A stretch of 64,000 nucleotides of DNA from Glandiceps talaboti (Eukaryota; Hemichordata; Enteropneusta; Spengelidae). Shown piece after piece: positions 1 to 12,288 of the stretch; the first letter of the stretch is position 1, and every line of letters begins with the position of its first letter. The notes under the pieces were generated by a model, which saw only the letters and a list, made by a program, of their open reading frames with translations, was not told where the DNA came from and did no database searches. Both the position numbers and the translations under genes were made by a program. The stretch lies in NCBI RefSeq assembly GCF_964340395.1, contig NC_135561.1, forward strand, positions 20,188,240 through 20,252,239, read 5' to 3'.

Positions 1-972
<972 letters not shown>

Positions 973-1059
973 TCAAATGCAATGACATGAATCAAGAAAT
1001 ACATTAAATATTTGTGCTTTGGGCTTTATTTAAATGGATGAAATGGTTGCGGATAGAGT

Positions 1060-1300
1060 TTTAGATTTTCAAAAATTTGCGTATTATCAATGAATGCTTG
1101 CTTATTGAAAGTTTTATTCCACAACACACTTCTGGAATCTGAAGTGGAGGAAAAGGAACTCGCCTGATATAATTTCAGATTTCAAAAACTTTGCATATTT
1201 ATCAACGAATGTTTATTTTCAGTCTTATTTCACAACAGACTGATTAGAATTAGAGGAAAAGGAGCCCGTCTGATTTCCAAAAATGAATACTTGTCAATGA
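1060..1300. repeat. Degenerate direct duplication, about 110 bp unit
   Basis: Two diverged copies can be aligned by eye. Shared blocks are a TTCAAAAA-TTTGC stretch, TATCAA-GAATG, a TTATT-CACAACA block and GAGGAAAAGGA. Each copy spans roughly 110 bp. No coding potential is apparent. Confidence 0.55.
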
Positions 1301-1959
1301 ATAAATTCCATATCTGTGGAAAGAATTGTATGTCTTTATGAAAGCTATGATGTTAGAAATAAATGCCATGTATTATAACCCATATCAGTCTGTTTTTGCT
1401 TTATCCTGCATAAATCTACCTTTCAGGAAGCTGAAATGTAAATGGATAAACTACACACACTAATAAAGTCCCTCTATACAAGGGGAGTCAATAAATTGTA
1501 CACAATGTACTAGTAACTTAATAATGAGTAATGTTGTGCTTTTTCCCATGTCTGATCCACAAGGGAATTTACTGGGGCGTACTTTCTGGTTTCCTTGGTA
1601 CAGTTAAACATTGCAGACACTTTAATACAGGTTTAATGGTTGTCCATTTCACAACATCTCATAAACACTTAACTATGAATTCAATGAATGTTTTGACCTT
1701 TCAGCCCTCTTTCCTAAATGAACATCACACTTTAATAGGATCTTAAGACTTATTTAACAAGTGGCGTCATCTCTTCGCTAATACACATCTCGCGTTCAAT
1801 CGAAAACAAAAAACAGACAAAGAAAGGGATCTGTCATGTGCAATTTACCCCGCATTCATATTGCTAATTGAACAAACTTTTTCAACAGCTTTGGATAGTT
1901 GCCAGTCTGCTTCGTATATTCAACAATAACACCTATTTTTCAAATAATTGAACATTTAG

Positions 1960-3600
1960 AGAATGTCTGCAGAGATCATTGCTGGTCTTTTGAGGAGACC
2001 TATTGAGTATATCAGTCTGTATTTGAAGCTTTTCACTAAGTACAACTAAACAAAATACATTAGAAATGAATACTATTGCCTAATAATATGCCCCCGCTTT
2101 TTGATGATGACTTTAATTCACAGTGTTCATTAAAAAGAACTGCATCCTCATTTCTTAATTTTGTATATATTACACACTCAAACCAGATCACATTGGTTGG
2201 TTGTCAGGGACAGCACGATGTTAAATGTTATACTTTTATGCAGAAATCACAGATACATACTTCTCACAGGTATTTGCAGCCACTCGAACCTTCACAGTGT
2301 TTTTTTGAAAGTTTTTTTTCTCTCCTTTGTTTTAAATTGCAATGATCATCTGATGTCATTCTTGATATTTTGAAATTTTTCACAAAGTACAAAGCGCTAC
2401 ACTCTATTACAAACACAGACTCTTCTCCCAGTTATTGAATTGTTGATAAACATTTACAGATGCTTTTCTTTCCTGCATTATTTTGACATGAAATGATTAA
2501 CAGACTTGGTTTGATATTTTGAAACTTTGTACGAAGTAAAAAAAACACTATGCTTTTCTCATATTTTGAAACTTTGTACGAAGTAAAAAAAACACTATGC
2601 TTTTCTCATATTTTGAAACTTTGTACAAAGTAAAAAAAACACTATGCTTTTCTCATATTTTGAAACTTTGTACAAAGAAAACACTATGCTTTTCTCGTAT
2701 TTTGAAACTTTGTACAAAGTAAAAAAAACACTATGCTTTTCTCATATTTTGAAACTTTGTACAAAGTAAAAAAAACACTATGCTTTTCTCATAGTTTGAA
2801 TTTCATTGAATTGCAATGAAAATGAAAACAAAATGTACATTCTTGAAAGTAATACAAAACAGAATTCTGGTGAGGGCCATGGAAATAGTTCCCAAGGAAC
2901 AAATCAAAGTCCATGGACCAAACGTTCATGAAAATTAAGGCAAATTGGGGGTACGAGATATAACAATGAAAATGCATCTCCTGCAAATAGTGATGGAGAT
3001 TATGTCGATGGAAAATATACAGTTATTTGTATTGTAACTAAAACCTCTACAGTTTTTTCTTTGAAATTCTCACTTTCCGATAATTTAAAAAGATCATCTG
3101 ACATCTTGTCATTTTAAAACTTTTCACAAAATACAAAATGCTAAACACTGTATTAAGCCTTATATATACAGATACACATTCTTTTCACAATTACATCTGT
3201 TACATGTATACCTTTACAGACATTTCATCCTCTCTTTCCTTTGAAACGATCAACAAACATCAGTCTTGAGATTTTAAAAACTTCCCACAAAGTACAAAAT
3301 GCTAAACATAATAAAAACGCCCTACGGATATACACGATCTTCTCATGGGTAATTGTAGTCATCAAAGGGCTTTAAGAGATTCTTCTCTCCTGCTTTCTTT
3401 GACTTGAAATGATCACCAGACACCAGACTTGTTGTTTTGAAACTTTCCAAAAAAAAAACCCACCAAAATGCTAAACATTGTATTAAGCCCCAATACAGAT
3501 ACACATTTTTCTCATTTAGTTTCATAGTCACAAACAAACATTTTGTGACCGTTTCTTTTCTCGCTTCACTTTGAATTTTTTCTTTTTTCAGTCTCTGTAT
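1960..3600. repeat. Degenerate satellite-like array, about 165 bp unit
   Basis: Diverged units follow one another. They share a GATATTTTGAAACTTTTCAC-like block, then CAAAGTACAAAATGCTAAAC, then a CAGATACACATTCTTCTCA-like block, then a CTCTCCTTTCTTTGA-like block. The clearest ATGCTAAAC landmarks lie near 3136, 3296 and 3468, giving a period of 160-172 bp. More diverged units can be followed back to about 1960. A 47-bp tandem array sits inside one of them. Confidence 0.65.
2511..2800. repeat. 47-bp tandem repeat, about 6 copies
   Basis: Copies begin with GAAACTTTGTAC at 2521, 2568, 2615, 2662, 2704 and 2751. The step is 47 bp except for one 42-bp copy that lost part of its A run. Early copies carry TACGAAG and later ones TACAAAG. 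The unit looks like a locally amplified piece of the surrounding 165-bp repeat. Confidence 0.92.
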
Positions 3601-3749
3601 CTTGAAATCTGAAATATCTTTCTGTCACGTTCTCAAAACATAGCAAGTCTTTCAATGGCAGCCTAATCACTTTGCCTTTGTGTTCAATGTCTTTCATAAT
3701 CGTGTATGAAGCAAAGCATCATTGTTAATTCTTGTATTAATGCAACTAC

Positions 3750-4230
3750 ACAATTGTGTAGCTTCTTTTACACAGAATTGGTATAATGTAAAGTTTCTTA
3801 CTGTTACATGTACTTTGTAAAGGAGTTCATTTTTACACATAATTCACTTTGTTACAATGTAAATTTTCTAACTTCTATTTTTGTGAGAGTTTGTTATTTT
3901 ACACAGATCTGGTGCAATGTAAATTTTCTTATCACAATTCTGTAAGAATTTATTATTTTACACAAGAATTGGTGTAATGTAAATTTTCTAACTGTTTTAT
4001 AAACGGTTTTATTTTACCCAAACATTTGATTAAACATAAATTTTATTACAAATTTATGAAAGGGTTTATCTTAAAGTTAAACAGAATTGCTGCAATGTAA
4101 ATTTCTTAAGACTATTTTGTGACACAATTAGTGCAGCTATATTTTCTTGCTTCTATTTTCAAAGATATTTTTATCATACACAGAGAATTAGCATAATGTA
4201 AAATTCCTACTAAAAGAATTTATTCTTCTA
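3750..4230. repeat. Degenerate tandem repeat, about 60 bp unit
   Basis: About eight diverged units of the form GAATTGGTGTAATGTAAATT, then TTCTAACT, then a T-rich TTTATTATTTTACACA block. The AATGTAAA landmark recurs near 3785, 3856, 3914, 3976, 4095 and 4196. Confidence 0.75.
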
Positions 4231-5655
4231 AATGACTGCAGGCAAAGTTATTTTTCAGAATAGGAAATATTTCCTATGAAAAGAGTGCTTAGACTCAGTA
4301 TTTGATTTGCTACACGACAATGATTGTCAAATGTTTGCCCATTAAAAAGCTGTTTCTTTATCCAAAACTGTCTTTCCAGAATCTCTAAAAGCTAAGTTTT
4401 ATTGTAAAAAATGGACAATGCATAATCCACTTTCAAATTTATGATTTCAATTAAATTGTCCTATTTCAATGATGTATAAAACTCAATCATAACTGTTTTC
4501 AACACAACATCTACAACTGATATATTGTCTGCAAAATTCTCAATTTACTTCAAATACTTAACCTAACACCTTGAAAGCTTCAAAAACTGATGTCTTTCTT
4601 TTCTTGTAGCATCATTATGGGAAACCATTTTTCTTAAGATCTCATTGAGTGTTGTGAAAATAGACTAAAGTCTCTGACTTGTCTAACCATTAATAACTAT
4701 TTATGGGATCCAAATACTTGGTTAAGTGTGACGCAAAACAGAACATTAATCGTTTAATTTTAATGTATTTCACCAATTCATACAGTTTTCACATACAGGA
4801 CAGGACGTCTTTTGTTGCTGACCACAATCAGCAACTGGTAAGGGTTATTTAAATTCAATCTTATATGCAAATGACAATCAAGTGTCACACATAAAGCAGT
4901 AAATTTGTATTTTCAACGATAAAAAAAGGACTATTTATTAATCAAAGTACATTAACGTACACAGCAGTAGCTGATTCGATTTGCGGTTTGCAGATTCAAT
5001 GCAACAACTTATTGATAGTTGCATTTAAACACAGATTAGCTCTGTATGTGTTTGCATGTACAATGCAGTGTATCTACCATAGCTTTATAAATACCAGTTG
5101 ATGAGATTTCTGAATTCAAGCCCCTAGCTTTTTGGCATTAATTGAGAAAGTATAGAGACTGAGTCTTACATATAAACAACTGTTAGACACAGTCATGGTT
5201 TCAATTCGACTGAAGAAAAAAACTATTTCCACTGTTGATTAAGTAGGCTACAAAAGGCTTAAACCATGAGTGAGCACAGGGAATGCAAAACGGATGAGAT
5301 TGAACCAAGACTAGCTTACAATGCAGCAGCTTGATGGGGCAAATACTGCCCTCTAGCACCAGGTGTTGTCCAGGTAGGAACATTACTTAGATTTAAAGAT
5401 GTTGTGAGAAATATAAAGATCGATTCTTATGTTATGAAAAATGTGACATAATTAAATCTGGAATAAAAAGTTAATATGATGGGAAAAATAATTTAATAAT
5501 ATTTTTGGCTGTATTTCGTTTCTTTAATTTTTAAAACATTTTGTTAATAACTGTTTATACAATGGCACGAATACTTTGTTAATGAAATATTAATAAATTA
5601 TTTAATACTTTTAAAGAGCCACTAAAGAAACAAGTATAAAAGAAAACATTTTGGT
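4231..5655. other. Non-coding, probable 3' intron of the GPCR gene
   Basis: This stretch lies downstream of the splice donor of the minus-strand GPCR exon, so it should be intronic. I looked on the minus strand for a TM6-TM7 exon (a CWxPFH-like motif followed by NPxxY) here and back to position 1 and did not find one. The intron is therefore probably longer than 5.6 kb. Confidence 0.45.
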
Positions 5656-5657
5656 TT

Positions 5658-5663
5658 ACGTAC
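5658..5663 (-). other. Splice donor of the GPCR exon
   Basis: On the minus strand the exon ends AAG-ATG-TTA-G and is followed directly by GTACGT. The open frame closes two codons later, after Gly-Thr, as expected if the frame runs into an intron. The intron phase is 1, because one base of the next codon belongs to this exon. Confidence 0.8.
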
Positions 5664-6675
5664 CTAACATCTTCACTACTTGCTTCCTTGTTTTAACAGC
5701 TGTGTCGATGCGAAAACTGCTTTTTATTCGTCCATTTCGCCGCTTAAAACTGGAATTACGTTGTCCATCCTTGATTTCACTTCTGGAGAGGACCTTAGCA
5801 ATAAGACTGTACAAAATGCTGATAAGTGTCATTGGTATGACAAACAGTACCAACGCACTATAGATATAAAATTTATCTAACATATACTGGTCATTTTGGC
5901 TGCGAAAGAAGCAAACCAAAGACATTTCTGGATGCGAAGGCAAATAGACCTGGGGGGTGAAGGCCATTGCTACTGGTATTGCAATCGTAAATGACACACA
6001 CCATATTAGTGAAATGATCTTAATCACTCTCGACTTCTTGATCATGGTCTTGGCTTTGATAGGGTGGCAAATTGCAATGTATCTTTCCACAGTAAATGTT
6101 GTTATGTTGAGAACGGTTGAATACGTGCATGCCTCGATGAAATAATAGCGGGTCCAGCACAAGAAATCACCAAATATCCAAGGGTAGATTTGGAATATCG
6201 ATGCTATTTCAATTGGGCTTGTGAGAACGATCACCAGTAAGTCGGATACAGCCAAACTTAGAAGGTAATAATTTGTCGTTGTACGCATATTGCGATTGCG
6301 AACAATCACAATGATTGTGAATAGGTTGCCAAGAAGGCCGACAACGGAGAGGCTGAAAATGACCACCACAAACGGTATAATAAGTGTGTATCCAAAATGC
6401 TGAGGTCCGAGGGCTTCTTCCAAAGTTATCTCATGTCCTGTTGTATTACTCGTTACATTGTCCACAGCTGACATCATCAACATTGTAACCACAAGCCTTG
6501 GCATGTCTGACGTGGCAACTGCATCCATATCTTCAATCCATGTCTTGTCGAGTACATTTCGGGTGCTTGAAATATCTTGATTAAAATCAGACGTACCAGC
6601 CACATATGTAGCATTAGAAGACACAAGACTCGCAGTGCTAACAGCATATGATACATCTACACTTGTATTTTCCAT
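5664..6675 (-). CDS. Class A peptide GPCR, TM1-TM5 exon (neuromedin-U/TRH receptor-like)
   Basis: A rhodopsin-family receptor for an unknown neuropeptide, expected in the plasma membrane and coupled to a G protein. The exon encodes 337 complete residues plus one base. The N terminus before TM1 is long (about 95 residues) with N-glycosylation sequons at N3, N21, N73 and N77. TM1 (about 97-123) has the GN pair at 116-117. TM2 carries LAVSD with D145. The conserved disulphide cysteines are C173 and C255. TM3 ends in ERY (197-199) followed by IAICHPIKAK. TM4 has W225 and TM5 has P281. Intracellular loop 3 is basic and ends KTRKQVVKML, the usual lead-in to TM6 in the neuromedin U, TRH, ghrelin and motilin receptor group. 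TM6, TM7 and the tail are missing because the gene is split here. The start codon has A at -3 and G at +4. Subfamily assignment is by remembered motifs, so the ligand is uncertain. Confidence 0.92.
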
Positions 6676-7080
6676 TTTTCAACAGCTAAAATGTACTCCA
6701 ACCAACTGTTGGAAATACTGTCTAATCCGACGTAATGTGTAACTATGAATGTCTTTTTCGTCAATTTACTTGTAAGAGTCACAAAAGATTGAGAGAGAGG
6801 TACTCTACATGTGATGTATACAGCACAACATTTCAAACTCCCTGCAGCTCGACTCTCAAAACACAATAACAGTTTGAAAAGATGGACTTGTGGTAATTTA
6901 GTCGATATGGAAGTACGAGTATGAGCAGCTGTTATGAACTGACAACTTAATTCACTTGATAGTAGCTTTACTCTCAATCTACGTCACCCAATTTACTCCA
7001 AGAGCTGTTCCTTGCATTACTATAGCACCCTCCCACAACCTACGTCACAAATAGTTTTTCCCAGTGCATACATGGAAGGA
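6676..7080 (-). other. Upstream region of the GPCR gene
   Basis: This should hold the 5' UTR and perhaps the promoter. A 106-codon frame reads through 6657-6977 in another phase but resembles nothing and is likely fortuitous. A TACATTTTAG lies about 10 bases before the ATG and could be a 3' splice site, so a non-coding upstream exon is possible. No clear TATA box or initiator could be assigned. Confidence 0.35.
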
Positions 7081-7084
7081 TGGC

Positions 7085-7180
7085 CAGTTCTTAAAGTGAT
7101 TGATGAATTATTCATGAGCTCATGAATCATTCATGAGTGCTTGTGAATTATTCATGAGGCTTTGAATAATTTATGAAATG
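7085..7180. repeat. Short interspersed ATTCATGAG repeats
   Basis: The motif ATTCATGAG or a close variant occurs several times in about 90 bp, separated by short spacers. Its TCATGA core is palindromic. No function can be assigned. Confidence 0.6.
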
Positions 7181-8395
7181 ACTTGAGAACACAGTCACTG
7201 AATCAGCCGACATCAGCCCGCTTGGGCTTTGAAGTGGAACACCTAACACATATACTATAGTGTTTAAAGTGTTACCGAGTTTGTAAAACACTCAGTGGTA
7301 GGCTTATCAGTAACTGTCCTTTTGACTTTCTTTCATTTCTGACTATTTAGACAGTATATTTGTGGCAGGAAAGTGTCTTCCCTTCTAAATGGTGGAGGTC
7401 ATCAGTTTTTGTTCCTTGCAATCACCTTACCATTTGATCAGCTGGCAACAAAAGGATTCCGCTGTATATCAAACCATCTGTTCAACACAACTGATCCATT
7501 AGTATACAATTTATTCCACAGCTTTTAAGTTCTTCATTAAAATGAGTACCATATAAGTGTATGGCTTCTAATGTTCTTCCAAAGGTTAGTTAATAGATTT
7601 TCCTGTACTATGTTTCTCGCCTGCTGATATCATCTTGGTTTGGTTGCCATAGTAACCCTACATGAACAGAACGACTGCAATTCCTGTGTCATATAATCAC
7701 AGTTTTGTTCTGGTTGGCTGTACCTCAGACAATAACACAATTTGTCAATTTGGCCGAGTATAATATAGTAATCAAATTGACTTTCCTAGAGAACTTCTCT
7801 GACAGTCAGCCTATTACAGCAGTTTTGTGTTGGCTGCAATGTGAATTACAGGGGCGATGCTTTTTGCTTCACTCCAACATCACTCTGCAAAATGAATGGA
7901 GATGAATCTGATGAAAGTAAAGTTAAAGCAGCGTTTACTGACGAGAAAGATGAAATGTCTCTGCTCTGTTTGATTAGGAGTGGGTTGAATTGCTCTAAAT
8001 TGGAGTTGAAATACTACCAAGCAATCATCAGAACCCACTTTGATTAGTGCTTAGTGTACAGAATGAGTCAGTCTGTGTCTGCTCAGCTGGAATCATCGTA
8101 GAAAACACATGATTACTGTCAGATTTGATTAGTGCACTGCTGCGTACATGAAAGTCAAACTTACTAGCCAGCTGAGTATGACAATAAAGATGATCTCTAC
8201 TCTCTGTGAAATTTGATTGTGAGTGTCAATGGATCAAGTCACATACACAGTTTGATCTCTATTTATCCCATACAAATACAGTAAGCCTCCATGTAGAACC
8301 AAAGACTTACAAATTAATCACACTTCAGACCCCTGTAATCTATCGTTAAAATCGACTATGACATAAAGTCATCCCCCATTGCATGTTATTCTTTA
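7181..8395. other. Non-coding DNA, no gene seen
   Basis: Two overlapping short frames at 7705-8047 show no recognisable domain and no splice-site support. Nothing else stood out. Confidence 0.4.
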
Positions 8396-8695
8396 TCTAT
8401 ATTGTATTGGTATGGTAACGGTGTCGCTAACTCAAAACACTTTCTAGAGCAAAGATGTCTATCTCTGATAAAAGTCACACAAATGAATACATTAAACCTG
8501 TTTGTTTTGTTTTGTTTCTTTGAAAGGACATCAGCCTTGTTGCTATACTCAAAACACTTTTTAGAGTAAAATGTATATAGGTTATAAAAGCCATACGTAT
8601 GCAGTCATTATCCTTTTGTATTGTTTCTCAGTATTGAGGTAACAGTGTCACTTACCCCAAACACTTTTTAGAGCAATGATGCATATCAGCTGACA
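8395..8695. repeat. Degenerate tandem repeat, about 115-125 bp, 3 copies
   Basis: The block ACTCAAAACACTTTTTAGAG or a close variant recurs three times. It is preceded each time by a GTAACGGTGTCGCT- or TTGTTGCTATAC-like stretch and followed by AAAGATGTATAT-like sequence. Confidence 0.6.
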
Positions 8696-9276
8696 AGTCA
8701 TGTGTGTGTGTGTGTTTATTAATAGTGTGTGTTTTAGTTCTTGAATACTGTGCTACAACAAATATATCACTCACTGCCTTTGGGAACAGTCTGAATAACA
8801 AATCTGCAGTTACTCTTTATTTTGTTTTGCCTAGGGTGATATCATCAGTGTCTTTCGGAAAACACATACGTAGCAGGAATTCTACAACTTTCATAATATT
8901 CCATTCTGCTTCACACATCAAGTAATCACGTTTGGGTTTCCCTGGAAACAAATCAAACAAAAAGATATTGACATTTGTATCAGGTTATTAAAAAAGTTGA
9001 ATTACAATGTACAAGTGTTTATGATATTTTTATGCATAATTTAGCTTCAGATGATTAACTTGCATTTGGACAAGATTTCTTGTGGAACTATGAATAAAGG
9101 CCTGGCATTCTGTTGAAGGATTTATTACAGTATACAATATACCATGCTTGCTAGGGCATATAATTATGTAATTCAGTTGTTATCACTGTTAAAGTAGCAT
9201 AAACCGTGTTCAGAAGCTTTTTTAAAACATAAGTGAAAATACTCACGTACGACTTGATTGAGACTAGTATAATGTA

Positions 9277-9482
9277 TATTCTAGTCTAATATTAAATCCA
9301 ATGAATGTCTATATATGGCATAACAAAAATTGTCTTCTGGCATTGTTAGTATTATTATTGCATAATAGGGGTTTTCCTGATTATTTCAGTATACACATAA
9401 TGGCATCATTCAGTGGGATAATTATGCATTCATACCTAAATACCAGAGGTTTAAATTCTACAAATAACAAGTGATCGTTAAA
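9277..9482 (+). repeat. Dispersed repeat family C, diverged copy 1
   Basis: Aligns with the copies near 28335, 48870 and 58945. It keeps TATTCTAGT, AATGTCTAT, the core TTGTCTTCTGGCATTGTTAG, TTTTCCTGA, AATACCAGAGGTTTAAATTC and a final GTGATCGTTAA. It is the most diverged of the four. Confidence 0.6.
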
Positions 9483-9711
9483 TATGCCAACCTTCAGTAT
9501 TTATTAAAAGTAGAATACACACGGGTACTTTTTTATATGCAGCAATAAATACCACCAACCACAACACCCACCCCCCTCCCACCCTAGTTATTATTCCATG
9601 GTATAGTGCATATTAATTCTACTCTTTGCAGTACAGAATGAACAAAATTCTGGGATAAAAATTTGAAAATGTAACTATCAGTATTAACTGTGGGTTACAT
9701 CCATACAAACC

Positions 9712-9915
9712 TGCATGCATGCATACATACTGACATTCATACATACATACATACATACATACATACATACATACATACATACATACATGCATGCATGCAT
9801 ACATACATACATACATGCATGCATGCATGCACATGCATACATGCACACACACACACACACACACATACATACATACATACATATCTACCTACATACATAA
9901 ATACATACATACCCA
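9712..9915. repeat. (CATA)n/(CATG)n/(CA)n compound microsatellite
   Basis: Tetranucleotide CATA repeats with blocks of CATG and a central CA run over about 200 bp. It creates false Tyr-Ile-His and Met-Tyr-Val open frames on both strands. Confidence 0.97.
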
Positions 9916-10439
9916 CATGATCGAATCAACGATGCCATACTTAAGTGCGAGTATAACCAACAATTTATATAATCCCTCATTTTATGGCCAATAAAGCTCA
10001 GCACATGGATCAGTGGGGAATACATGTCAATAAACCTCCTATGCAATTATGTACAGCTATTATATACCCATTCCATTTTATAGCGAGTCATTTACTGTGA
10101 AACCAAACTTTGAATGCCTACCATTTATCAATGAATGTTTCTAAGCTTTCAATGCGAATAAATGCCATTCCAGGCAATAAAGCTATTTTCATAAACTTTT
10201 GAGTTCTGGAGAGTCATTCAATAAGTTCACATCACATAAATTTCATGTCATTGTCAAGAAAAAAAAACTTGGAACTCTTTTTCAACTACACTGTTCTAGC
10301 AGTTTTCCACTGTTGCCTCAAGGGATTTTAGCAATTATATGTATATGTATTAGATGAACATTAAATATGCATGACTATTTATCTAAAGGTAAGAGTGGCA
10401 TTTCCCTTCAAGTTGTAATGTCTAAAAGATGACTGTACA

Positions 10440-10766
10440 GATTTATCCATTCTGCAAATCACATTTTCAACCAGTCCTAAGATTATTTACCATTTGTATT
10501 AATTTCATATTTGTCTCTGCATATATTGTATTTTTTAGTGTCATGTGTATCTTAATCTTTTCAAGTGTTACCTGTTATTTTATCTCTTGCTTTTACATTT
10601 CACTTGTATTATCTTTTCAATGTTTTATCCAATTGTTGATTTCTTTCCAATTGTCACACTTTTCATTTTTTATTCACGTCTTTATGAGTGCACATGACAA
10701 TCCAATTTCCAATGTATTTTTTATGCAAATAGCAATAAAGTTATATTATAATTATTATTATATTAG
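10440..10766 (+). mobile_element. Probable 3' UTR and tail of a retroelement
   Basis: A T-rich stretch ends in TTTTTATGCAAATAGCAATA and then AAGTTATATTATAATTATTA. An AATAAAG signal followed by a TTATTA-type microsatellite is typical of the 3' end of many animal LINEs and SINEs. A 117-codon frame across it is hydrophobic from T richness alone. No coding part of the element was recognised. Confidence 0.45.
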
Positions 10767-11208
10767 AAATTGGGATAAATAGTCAGACTAACAATCTTTC
10801 AACTCAATACCACATTCTGAGTATCATTTTGATAAAATTGCATGAAGTAATGTATGTATGTACATGTATATGTGTGTATGTGTGTGTGTGTATTTACACA
10901 TCAAATAATTGCCAAGATGTCAACATACACATTATTGTTCTACATAATTCCTTCATCATCCATAAAACAGAGTACTGTTAATAAAGACAAATAAAAAAGA
11001 AAGGACAAGAGATGGCTAATAAGTTGACAAGAGGGCAGCAAGTCAACATGTACAACCTTTCCAATGATTTGACAGCTGATCTCAGATAAGAGAATGTAGC
11101 ATGTTTTCATTTTATATCTTATCTATACAAATATACTCAATAACAATTGATAGATATTTCAATAGCTACAGAGAGAAGACTGAATATTTATGTTATAATG
11201 AACCCTTC

Positions 11209-11318
11209 AAGCCTGACATCCTATAGGGTGTAATTACATAAAGTTACAGAAACCAAATCATTAAAGCCTGACACCCTATAGGGCGTAATTACATAGAGTT
11301 ACAGAAACCAAGTCATTA
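11209..11318. repeat. 55-bp direct tandem duplication
   Basis: Two copies, starting at 11209 and 11264, of a unit beginning AAGCCTGACATCCTATAGGG and ending CAGAAACCAAATCATT. They differ at only a few positions. Confidence 0.9.
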
Positions 11319-11570
11319 TTAAAGGGTTAATGGTTTTTTAATCAATCTCATGGGAGTAGCACAATGATTAAGTAAATTGAGATTACCCCAGGTTATGTTT
11401 GAGAAATGTAGATAGATGACACTTACTTGTCAATCAATAATAATTGTAATTTCATATCAATTAAATACATTGGATCTATATTAAAGATCTGATGGGAGAA
11501 CGTCATTCTATGAATTAAAAGCATTTTTGTAAACAATTGGTTCTGGAAAGTCATTTCACCCTATCACTCA

Positions 11571-11620
11571 CACCCCCCCCCCCCCACACACACACACACA
11601 CACACCCACACACACACATT
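11571..11620. repeat. Poly-C and (CA)n tract
   Basis: A run of C followed directly by CACACA repeats. Low-complexity sequence. Confidence 0.95.
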
Positions 11621-11918
11621 ATATTGAGAAACATTGAGTTAAAACTTGTTCCTCATTCACTGTTCAGGTCGTTGCCATGGATACACATTGTCAAACTTAT
11701 ACAAATGCACATTTTGCCATGCCTATAGCACTGTGCTAAATAAATGGTTTGAATGCTGACACACACTCATTGTTCAGTGTAAGTCCTTGCCATGGACACA
11801 TTGTCTCATGGGAGAAAGCTGACATGCATATGTAATAACACATGAATATTCATGATTGTTTAATATTTGAAGGTACCGAAGAGTCACAAGGGTTTTTATT
11901 TGAAAGTTGTTTAACAGT

Positions 11919-12288
11919 TAGTCTAGTTCTTATACGACATGTTACAATTACTACCATCATCTCCACTCATGTATAGGGAAAGTCCTTATTCTAACACAGA
12001 AATCTGTGCTACCCCCGCTGGGCGAAGTGCAAACAACGCATGTCAGTAGTAATCCATCACAAATTGACAGGCAGTTGCAATTGGTTTGTTCCTTTAGACA
12101 ATTGCTCATTAACTGAACTCCACCTCTCCAGTCTGACACTAAAATCATGTGGGGACGCGATAATGTCATCACGTTTATATGAACGTAGTTGGGGGCAGCA
12201 CAGATTTCTGTGTTGAATAAAGACTTTCCCTCTATATGAGTGGCAACGTTGGTAGTAATTGTAATGCGTCATATAGAAACTAGACTAT
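11919..12288. mobile_element. MITE-like element with about 100-bp inverted repeats
   Basis: The left arm begins TAGTCTAGTT and contains TACAATTACTACCA, CACTCAT and an AACACAGAAATCTGTGCT block. The right arm is its reverse complement with moderate divergence and ends AACTAGACTA at 12288. TA sits at both outer edges, consistent with the TA target preference of Tc1/mariner elements. The arms are separated by about 150 bp. Short minus-strand frames across it carry no known domain, so it would be non-autonomous. Confidence 0.8.

Noticed and set aside
6657-6977. 106-codon minus-strand frame overlapping the start of the GPCR
   Set aside because: Different phase from the receptor, no domain, and located where the 5' UTR or promoter is expected.
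9619-9994. Several overlapping Met-Tyr-Val-Cys and His-Thr-Tyr-Ile frames
   Set aside because: Entirely produced by the CATA/CATG/CA microsatellite on both strands.
10429-10782. 117-codon hydrophobic frame that might be a membrane protein
   Set aside because: Hydrophobicity follows from T-rich codons. The stretch ends in a retroelement-like AATAAAG plus TTATTA tail, and no splice or start evidence supports a gene.
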